64,000 nucleotides of DNA. Source: Erythroxylum novogranatense (Eukaryota > Streptophyta > Magnoliopsida > Malpighiales > Erythroxylaceae). Positions 57,432 to 64,000 of the stretch are shown here, piece by piece. The first letter of the stretch is position 1. The number at the start of each line of letters is the position of its first letter. The notes beneath the pieces were generated by a model. It was not told the origin of the DNA, made no database searches, and saw only the letters and a list, made by a program, of their open reading frames with translations. The stretch covers positions 27,824,350 to 27,888,349 of the forward strand of contig CM057234.1 of assembly GCA_029891385.1 (NCBI GenBank), in the 5' to 3' direction. A program made the position numbers and the translations under genes.

Positions 57432-60400
57432 ACAAGCACTACAAAAATTTACTCTACTAAACCATCAAGACGCACAAAATGTTGTTTGCTACTTCCGCAG
57501 TTACCTTACGTTTTTTTTCTCGTAATTATCAGTAAGTTTTGTTCGAAGACATTTTACATGATGGTGTGTAGATTCCTAAGCCTATGTTTAACTTTAAAGC
57601 TTATCATCTATTTCAAACGTTTACCACTTAAGAGCTCCAAACTCTTCTAAATATGAGCAATTAACGGTTGCGTGATTTCACTTCTATTTTTTAGTTTTTA
57701 TTTTTTATTTTTGTTTCTATTTTGCTAGTAAAAATATAAACTCATTGGGTTGAAATTTAAAATATAAAACTGAAAGTAAAAACTTGTTTAATTGAGATTT
57801 GTAATAAAAATTAAAAATAAAACATATTTAATTTTATTATCCTATTTCTATTTTAATTATATGTCATTTTAATAATTTTAATATAAGATATTATGTTTTA
57901 AGTTAATTAATTCTTTTAGAAATAAAATATATGAAAATTTATATAATTGCAAAATTTTCACATTAAGTTATATCATTTTAAAATATAATATTAAGTCAAT
58001 ATATTAAAACTGCATTCTTATCCGGTAAAATACTATATCAACATTGATACCCCACTTTCTTGCCTACTACCAGGTACAATATTGTCCAAGATCACATATT
58101 CAACTATACACAAAATAAGACAAGAAATGTTTGAAATAGAAACATAAAAGGGTCATAACATAAGCTACATCCAACTCTAAAAGTAGAAAAAGAGAGACAA
58201 ACGAGACGATGAACTCATATAACGCAGTATGAAACTATATCACCAACTATAGATGAGATGAAAAACTTACAACTTTTGTTATTCAAAAGTATTTTCGATA
58301 TATTTTATCAAGATGGTAGAGACAGAGGGATAGAAGCTTGAATCAAAACCAATATAAATCCTACATAGTTTTTAACATTTGTTTCCACAATCACATATAA
58401 TAGTAACCCAACAAAGACGAGTTTTCATATAACCAAAAGAATCACTGAGACAAATAATCAAACATCTTATAGACAATACCAAAACACAAAATTGCAACCA
58501 TTGAAGATCCCTTAAATACTAAAAAAGGACCTTTTCGCTTCCAATGCAAAATAGCAAACTCTTGATTTTTCTACTTGCTACTTTGTTGATAAATAATCAT
58601 ACTTCAGAATCAACTCTTTCATCTAAGGATGCCTCATTATTTGCTTACCTACCTGTCATTTGGTAATTTTATCTTTAAAGAAAGGAAGATTATCAGGGTG
58701 AATCATGCATATGTGATTTATGAGCAGGAATCCTACTTGTGTTTGTTTCCCACTTCCATATGGAAAAGGAAGAAAAGCCAGTATAACATCATCTGCAAAG
58801 TGTGGTAGGTTTTTGCATTATGTTCTAGATGTAGATAAAATTTTGAAGGCTAGTAATAAGAAGAACCCAAAAAGCAATAACAGTAAATAAAGAAATAGAT
58901 AAGCATTTGAAACAGGATGAAGAAATCAGAGCACAAAAGACACAAAGACGTAAAAGATATAGAAGATGTTGAGCCTGTTTTTTTTTTAAAACTTGTTTTA
59001 AAAACATACGAAAACATCATTTTTTTGTTTTCATAAAGTTATTATAGTTCTATTATTCTTGAAAAAAAATGACAATGAGACTCAACCAAATGCGTTGTAA
59101 GGCGTTTTTTTTAACGAAAACAATAACAAGAAACAGAAGAAAAAAAGGGAACCAAACAGGCTCTAAACTTTCTTTTCTATCCATCCAAGTCTTACATTTC
59201 TAAAATTAGACATTATACTTGTATATGATACATATATCTACCTATCTTTTTGACATTCTTGCCCTTTATATTTATTTACTAATAAAACAATTCCTTCACT
59301 TTTTTTCTTCTTAGCATCTTTGATTCTCATATTTCTTGTTAACTACAAACAAAGTTTTGGTTACCCTTTCTTTTATAGTTTTAAAATTCTATATATTTAA
59401 TATTTTTCTATATTTCAAAAATATTGGTTGATTCTGGAAGAAATATACTTTTAGAAAACTTTCCAAAATCTAAAATATGAAACTTAACCATTATATTTTC
59501 AAAATAAAAATAAAAGAAGGACAAAATGTGAATCTTTGTAGTATTTCATAATTAATACAAATATTTATCTGTTATTAACAATTAGTGATTAACATTGACT
59601 ATTTTCTTATAATAAATTATCTTCTAATTGCGATTATTCTCAATTGATACACAATTTAAAAGTTAAAAGTAATAAGACCATTATCAATTTCATGCTTTAC
59701 ATAAGTAAAATGTAAAGTAAATTTTTTCAATTATTTGCAAAATTTAATGTGAAATGATCTTAATTAATTCAAAAAAGGTCCTTACTGTACAAAAACATGG
59801 TTTAATTATTATCACCTATGTATAGTTTATATTAATTAAGTCCTCTTAAATCATTAAAAGTCGATAATGAAATTTTTCTTTTAATTCTAATTCATAAAAG
59901 GATTTAAATTGTGTGTAATTAAGGAAATAATTTATTGTATAAACTTCATTAGATAGAAGAGATTATTATCCTAAAAGAACTATACTGAAAATAATATTGT
60001 ATAAGAAAACTTAAAAAAAACATGTTTCTTTGATTCATCAATGTCATGAAGCATGGGGATATGATATGTATATAGATAAATACCTACAAGTATATATGTG
60101 TACATATGTAATTTGTGTAGTCATTATTTTACTACCTATGCAAATATTACCACAATATTTAAGTATATACAAATGAGTTTGGATACATATGGCATATTGC
60201 ACGTATTATGATGGTCATCATATGATTGAGTGCTTGTTTTGTGAAATTCCATGATTAATAGTTGGATTATGTATGGATGTGTTTGATTATGATTGTAGAG
60301 GAGAAAAAATTTATAGGACATACCACTTGATAGGTATACATCAAGACTAGATGTATCCTGGTTTGATTATAAAAGATGATTGTGATATGATATTGAGAAT

Positions 60401-61240
60401 GATACGGATCGATCCTGGTTAATACTTGGATCCTAGTTAGATCCTTGTTTGATATGTATATTATTAATATGATTGTGACTTTGGAAGTATTGAGTGAGAG
60501 TCGGTCTATCAGCCATGCTTGACATCCTACAGTCCCTTTGGACTAAGAGAGTCTTATGGCTACATAAGTATATGTGTACGATTGGGTTGTTGGTGATGAT
60601 TAGCTCCTCACAATCATTTAAGGTGTAGTATTGTGAGGATTTACCCTAGGAGACTAGAGTACTACATATATTCTTTCTCCATGATTTATTGTGTATTGCA
60701 TGTGAATTGTAACGCATCATATATATGTGTTTATAAGAGCATTTTATTAGGTTTCGTAAGGCAATATAGACTTACTCAGTAAGGTCTACTCCTTAACTCT
60801 ATTTTTCATGCTGGCTACCACTAGCTTCGCAATAGTGACTCCTAGGATCATTGGATGTAACATATCTACTTCTACGTATGTTTATCAATTGTTTTCACAC
60901 GTTTACTGTATCGATCACAATGATATGATTTAATATGTTGAAACAGTTTCTTCTAATGCATGCTAACTTTATTGTGTTTGTACTTATGCATGCCCATGTT
61001 GATATTTATTTATTAATATTTTTACATTTATTTTCATCACTAATGGTCAGGCTTACATATGATTTGAGGGATTCGACTTTCAAAGAACAAGCATATGGTT
61101 AGAGACAAGGCTATGGGATTTTGCTCTTAACATATAGGAGAGTCTAACGATTGTGGTAGTGGTCAATAACACTTATTAGAGGTGATGGATTAAAGATTTA
61201 AGTTTCCTCTTTGCAAGTTAGATTATTGTTCACTTTCACA
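57432..61240. other. AT-rich intergenic region
   Basis: No gene recognised; contains a MITE (58971-59163). The part from about 60000 to 61240 adjoins the decayed gypsy pol and may be its long 3' LTR, but no ends were found. Confidence 0.45.
58971..59163. mobile_element. Small MITE with GAGCCTGTTT ends
   Basis: 193 bp. The left end GAGCCTGTTTTTTTTT and the right end AGGGAACCAAACAGGCTC are inverted copies at their tips, and the interior has further inverted AAAACA/TGTTTT tracts. The tips resemble hAT-type MITEs. No target duplication is clear. Confidence 0.6.
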
Positions 61241-61242
61241 CT

Positions 61243-64000
61243 TTAAGGCTGGAATATATAAGAAGGATTATAAATGTACTTGTGAAGCATAAAAACATGG
61301 AACATTAGGTGGACTTGTGACATATCTAGAGGTAATGTCAATTGATATATCACATTTCTAACTCTCTTTGTTATTCCGTATGATCCAATATATTTTGGAG
61401 ATAGTCTCCCATTCTTTCCAAATTTCATCACACCCTTCATCAAAGATACCTTTAGAAAAACGAAGTCACCGACTTGAAATTCTACGTCCTTATGCATTAG
61501 ATCTACATAATATTTTGTCTGCTGAATGTTGTCTTTAGTTTTTGCTTGATTAATGGAATCTTTCCTAATGTGATCTTGCTTAGTTTTAAGCCCTCCAACT
61601 ACTTCTCACTTACTTCCTCCCAGCACATCATTGATTTACATTTTCTTCTGTATGATGCCTCATAAGGTGCCATCCCAATACTAATGTGATAGCTATTATT
61701 ATAAACAAACTTAATTATAGGCAATTGTGAATCTTAACTACCATCAAAGTCCATCACAAACATCCTTAACATATTTTCTAAGGTTTGAATGTCATCTCTG
61801 ATTGCCTGTAAGTTTGAGGATATAATTTTATACTAAAATCCAATTTGGTGTCCAATGCCTCTTGTAATTTCCTCTATAATTGAGATGTGAAGTGTAATCC
61901 TCCATTAGAGAGTGTCAACACGAGCCCATAGAGACACACTATCCATTTTATATATATACTTGTGTGAGCTTAGACATTAAGTAGGTGGTTTTCACAGGTA
62001 AGAAATGGGTTGAATTTGTCAACCTATTTACGATCACCCAAATTGAATCATATAGTTTCTTTGTATAAGGTAGGCCAAATATGAAATCCCCTATGACCCT
62101 TTCTAATTTTCGTTCAAGAATTGGCGACGGTTGTGGCTCATCCGAAGGTCTCTAATGCTAAGCCTTTACTTATTGGTAAGTCAAGTACTTATATACATAT
62201 TCAGTCATATCCTTTTTTCACACCGACCCATTGATGTGTGTCTCTAATGTTACAATACAACTTGGTGGAACCTGAATATATATTATATGTCGCATAGTGC
62301 ACTTCCTCTAAAATCTTCTCCTTCTTGAACTTTTTACATAAACTTTTGAAGCTGAAGGTCTTGACCTTAAGTCATCCTGATCATGTTCAATAATACCGAC
62401 TATATTCGGATGCTACTAATAGTGCTTCTAAATCTAAAATCTAAAACTGAGCATCTTAATCCATCAAATCATGTAACTTTTGGTTAAAGCTCTCCTCTCT
62501 ATTATGATATGTGCCAAACTACCTCAAGACTTCTTGTTTAATGAATCTATACAACGTTTACCTTTCCAGGGTGATATTGAATCGTGTAGTCATAATTTTT
62601 TAGTAGTTTCATCCACCTTCTTTGCCACATATTTAAGTCCTTTTGTTGAAATATTATTTTTAAAATTTTATAATCTGTGTAAATTTCACATGTCTCACTA
62701 TACAGATAATGTATCCAAATCTTTAAGGCAAAGATCACTACTTTCATCTCACAATCATAAGTAAGGTAATTTGTTTATACTTTTTTAGTTACCTAAAATC
62801 ATAAGCAATCATCTTACCATTCTACATCAACATACAACCTACGATAACTCTTAAACCATTATAGTATAATTGAAATCCTCCAACTTCAGTTGGTAAAGAC
62901 AAGACTATAGTTGTAGTTAAGCAATCTTTTAGCCATTGAAAGCTCTCCTCACTTTCATCAGAGTAAAAGAATCAGATATTTTTTGCATTAAATGTGTCAA
63001 TAAGGTAGCTATTTCATCAAATTAAAAGAATCAAATATTTTTTTGCATTAAATGTGTCAATAAGGCAGCTATCTTTAAAAAGTATTGGATAAATCTTCAT
63101 TAGTAACTTGCCAATCCCATAAAGCTTTACATTTTTGTCATTGTTTTTGGTCTTTCCTAATTCGTTATAACTTTCACCTTCTTTGGGTCCACTTGTATCC
63201 CCTCCTAAGATATCACATATCCTAAGAATGTGACACTCTCAAGCCTAAATTCATACTTCAAAAACTTGGTATATAAATAATGTTCTAAAGGTGCCTATAA
63301 CACCACTATCAAATGTTAGACATGCTCCTTATCCATTCACGAATACACCAAAATATCATCGATAAAGATGATCACAAATCTATCTAAGAACAGTTTAAAC
63401 ACTCTACTCGTTAGATCCATAAAAGCTGACAGAGTATTAGCAAGGTCAAATGATATGACTAGGAATTCATAATGACCATATATAGTCTTGACAGTTTTAG
63501 GTATATCTTCTCCTTTAATCCTTAGTTAATAATATCTAGACCTTAAGTTGATCTTTAAAAAATATCTAACCTCATAAAGTTGATCAAATAGATTATAAAT
63601 TTTAGGTGGTGGATACTTATTGTAGATGGTCACCATATTCAACTACTTGTGGTCAACACATAATTGGAGAGAACTATCCTTTTTTTCACAAACAATATCA
63701 ACACACCCCATGTTGATGTGTTAGGCCTGATAAAGCCCTTATCTAATAAATCCTATAATTTTTCTTTCAATTTCTTTAACTTTGCAACTAACATTCTATA
63801 TGGAGGTATAAAAATTGGAGTTATACCAAGCACTAAATCAATGTAGAACTTGATAACTCTCTCTAGAGGTAGCCCTAATGACTCTTTAAGAAATAGAATT
63901 GGAAACTTTAGAATTAATGGAACACTTTGGAGGTTGTTAACTTCTGCAAAGGTATCCTTAAACTGAGGCCAATAACATTTACCACCCCTTTCTGATCATC
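61243..64000 (-). pseudogene. Decayed Del/Tekay-like Ty3-gypsy pol, continuing beyond the window
   Basis: 61243-61497 gives the integrase C-terminus (FQVGDFVFLKVSLMKGVMKF and LSPKYIGSYGI, ending VFMLHKYI), close to Del/Tekay chromoviruses. 62547-62747 gives RNase H (HYLYSETCEIYTDYKILKII). RT blocks follow up to the window edge (63100-64000). Many stops are present, and a 59-bp tandem duplication sits in the RT/RNase H part (62965-63080). No LTR ends can be placed. Confidence 0.83.
62965..63080. repeat. 59-bp tandem duplication in the decayed pol
   Basis: AAAAGAATCA(G/A)ATATTTTTT and ATTAAATGTGTCAATAAGG occur twice, offset 59 bp (62965 and 63024). It disrupts the reading frame. Confidence 0.75.

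Overview
The window is nuclear DNA of a flowering plant, most likely a eudicot. Three things point to this: two intronless FERONIA-type (CrRLK1L) receptor kinases, a divergent RALF-like peptide gene, and dense nested plant transposons (Ty1-copia, Ty3-gypsy, CACTA, MULE-like, LINE), plus a short nuclear insertion of plastid DNA. The species cannot be named from sequence alone. Only three cellular genes look intact: a MEDOS/FERONIA-like kinase (11022-13763, +), a small secreted cysteine-rich peptide resembling RALFs (27018-27371, -), and a FERONIA-like kinase (54747-57431, +).

Layout. 1-905: possible end of a long LTR. 1593-10336: copia element on the minus strand with 5-bp target duplications (TAGTG), split by a 4.5-kb solo LTR (3004-7514, duplication CATGA). 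11022-13763: first kinase. 16205-23649: gypsy element A (Tat-like, duplication AAACT), which keeps gag, protease and an antisense gene but has lost RT, RNase H and nearly all of integrase. 23950-24722: CACTA-like MITE. 27018-27371: RALF-like gene. 28430-30700: decayed LINE. 32180-32822: chimeric plastid insertion. 33650-36000: decayed gypsy pol. 36596-41644: MULE-like long-TIR element, into which a CACTA element (36921-40902, duplication ATT) has inserted; the CACTA element carries exons and introns of a SYP2-type syntaxin gene. 42289-52328: gypsy element B (minus strand, duplication AAGTG), a decayed full-length relative of element A. 54747-57431: second kinase. 61243-64000: decayed Del/Tekay-like gypsy pol running off the window.

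How the parts relate. CrRLK1L kinases are the known receptors of RALF peptides, so a RALF-like gene lying between two of them is a candidate ligand-receptor neighbourhood. Comparing gypsy elements A and B shows a family plan: sense gag-pol; then a conserved AATAAA; then a 64-bp tandem array; then a convergent antisense gene with its own TATA box and probable intron; then the polypurine tract and 3' LTR. Element A is an internal-deletion derivative of that plan.
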